From assembly GCA_031424495.1 (NCBI GenBank), contig JANPHP010000425.1, positions 1-6,270 of the forward strand: a stretch of 6,270 nt of DNA. Direction: 5' to 3'. The notes below the pieces were generated by a model, which was given only the letters and a program-made list of their open reading frames with translations, was not told where the DNA came from and made no database searches. Made by a program: the position numbers and the translations under genes. This stretch comes from JADKCL01 sp031424495. GTDB taxonomy: Bacteria > Bacteroidota > Bacteroidia > J057 > JADKCL01. The stretch's first letter is position 1. Each line of letters begins with the position of its first letter. Shown piece by piece: positions 5,317-6,270 of this stretch.

Positions 5317-6270
5317 TCACGGCCATTCGACTTCAATGATATAACTTAACCACGGTAGGCGGATGGGATTTGTGGACCAAGGTATCTTGTTACGCAAGAC
5401 ATCTATGCCATTTTGCTCCACGCGCAGTACCCAATCGCTCGAACCTTGCTTCAATCTTCCATCCCGCATGATGAAAGTTTTCCGCAAATAGTCGGTGCTT
5501 GCATTCTTCATGACGCCCCATTGTGTATTCACCATACCCAAGATCGTCTCGCATGTATCGAAATCGTCTTGCCCCATGGGTGTTTCCAGCGGATCCACCG
5601 GCTCATCCAAACTCCACCCCACCATTAACTTGGCCATTACCATTTTTTCCTCTGGCGTATCGACCTCCTTGTAGCAAAGGTATTGGATCTGATGGATGGC
5701 ACGCACCTGAGCCTGTCGGTTCACAAAGGCCTTTTTGTCCTCGGTAAGGAGGTTGAATGCCTTGAAAAGGATCACGGTAAAAAGGTACATAATCCCGACG
5801 CCGCCATTGGAAACATAAATTTCTTCGTCAAATGGTTTGGGCACCCTTGGCGGAGATTTGGGCCTTTGATCGCTCGACTTGGGATTTTGCAAGCGGGTTT
5901 CCCGCAGCTCCTCGATGCGTTCCACTACATCGATCATCTCTACAAGGCTGTTGCGCAGCGGAGAATTGCTCGATTCCAGACGTCGATTGGCCCAAATGAT
6001 AGCTTCTTTGACGCGGATGTTGGGTTGGGTCGCGATGAACTCAAAAAACTCCTTGACATAATTGATCGGCAAGAAGGTCGTGCGCAGGCTGCGTGCATGG
6101 CGCATCGCATGCTCAAACACGTAGGCGGGCGCAATCGGCGATGAAGTTCCTTTGAAAATCGCCAACATTTCTCTCACAAATGGTACCAATCGATCGCTCG
6201 CCCCAAAATTGAGGAGCGCCAGGGCCCTCAAAACGGTTTCTTCACCTAGGGCGAAGAGGCGGGCGCGCAC
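5317..6270 (-). CDS. Contractile injection system tape-measure-type protein (CIS_TMP, Afp14-like), C-terminal part
   Basis: The reading frame is open to the right edge, so only the last 317 residues are seen. The GTG at the edge is probably not the start. The C-terminal half (residues about 150-317, counted from the edge) has the signature of the CIS_TMP family: a VSNGGVGIMYLF block at 153-164 (family form: NAGL..L.PF), a helical region with RAIHQIQYL at 190-198, a W-x-x-x-K-N-x-S block at 251-258 followed by YLRKTFIMRDGRL, then RVEQNGIDVL, the IPWS motif at 297-300 and a terminal RLPWL...VEW. A proline- and charge-rich linker (about 128-148) separates this from an alpha-helical N-terminal part. 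In Afp/PVC-type particles this family is encoded next to the AAA+ ATPase, as here, and is thought to act in setting tail length or in assembly. The assignment rests on remembered family motifs. The family is sure; the exact role is less so. Confidence 0.88.
   Translation of the reverse strand: MRARLFALGEETVLRALALLNFGASDRLVPFVREMLAIFKGTSSPIAPAYVFEHAMRHARSLRTTFLPINYVKEFFEFIATQPNIRVKEAIIWANRRLESSNSPLRNSLVEMIDVVERIEELRETRLQNPKSSDQRPKSPPRVPKPFDEEIYVSNGGVGIMYLFTVILFKAFNLLTEDKKAFVNRQAQVRAIHQIQYLCYKEVDTPEEKMVMAKLMVGWSLDEPVDPLETPMGQDDFDTCETILGMVNTQWGVMKNASTDYLRKTFIMRDGRLKQGSSDWVLRVEQNGIDVLRNKIPWSTNPIRLPWLSYIIEVEWP

Noticed and set aside
1..6270. CRISPR array, tRNA/rRNA genes, insertion sequences
   Set aside because: No direct-repeat arrays, cloverleaf sequences, transposase motifs or terminal inverted repeats were found by reading both strands.

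Overview
The window looks like a piece of a Bacteroidota (Bacteroidetes) chromosome. The grounds are indirect. None of the gene starts carries a clear Shine-Dalgarno sequence. The one candidate promoter resembles the TTG / TAnnTTTG pattern of that phylum. The M23 peptidase belongs to a variant (GPHVCF active-site motif) that I associate with Bacteroidota. Base composition is balanced, about half G+C by eye. All real genes lie on the minus strand, so transcription runs from high to low coordinates.

Layout in order of transcription: (1) 6270-5317, the C-terminal 317 residues of a contractile injection system tape-measure-type protein (CIS_TMP, Afp14-like), entering from outside the window. (2) 5206-3833, the AAA+ ATPase that accompanies it in extracellular contractile injection systems (Afp15-like). 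(3) 3826-2408, a membrane-anchored M23 metallopeptidase (LytM type). (4) 2411-1149, an E1-like adenylating enzyme of the ThiF/MoeB/UBA superfamily, overlapping gene 3 by ATGA. (5) A 107-base AT-rich spacer with a possible promoter. (6) 1041-742, a 99-residue single-domain ubiquitin-like protein whose own C-terminus is a glycine aligning with Gly76 of ubiquitin. (7) 700-1, an E2 ubiquitin-conjugating-enzyme homologue with an HPN motif and a downstream active-site cysteine. Its reading frame runs off the left edge, so it has no stop codon here.

Genes 4, 6 and 7 make up an E1 - Ubl - E2 set, enough in principle to activate and transfer a ubiquitin-like protein. Genes 1 and 2 are the end of a phage-tail-like injection system. 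Gene 3 lies between them: 6 bases after the ATPase stop and overlapping the E1. The main point of the window is therefore a bacterial ubiquitin-like conjugation cassette that appears to be co-transcribed with, or directly attached to, a contractile injection system locus. Known bacterial Ubl pathways of the Bil type act on phage tail fibres. A plausible but unproven idea is that this cassette modifies a part or cargo of the injection particle, or of a competing tail-like particle. No deubiquitinase (JAB/MPN), RING-type E3, CD-NTase or toxin is visible in the window. Any such gene would lie beyond the left edge, or before 6270.
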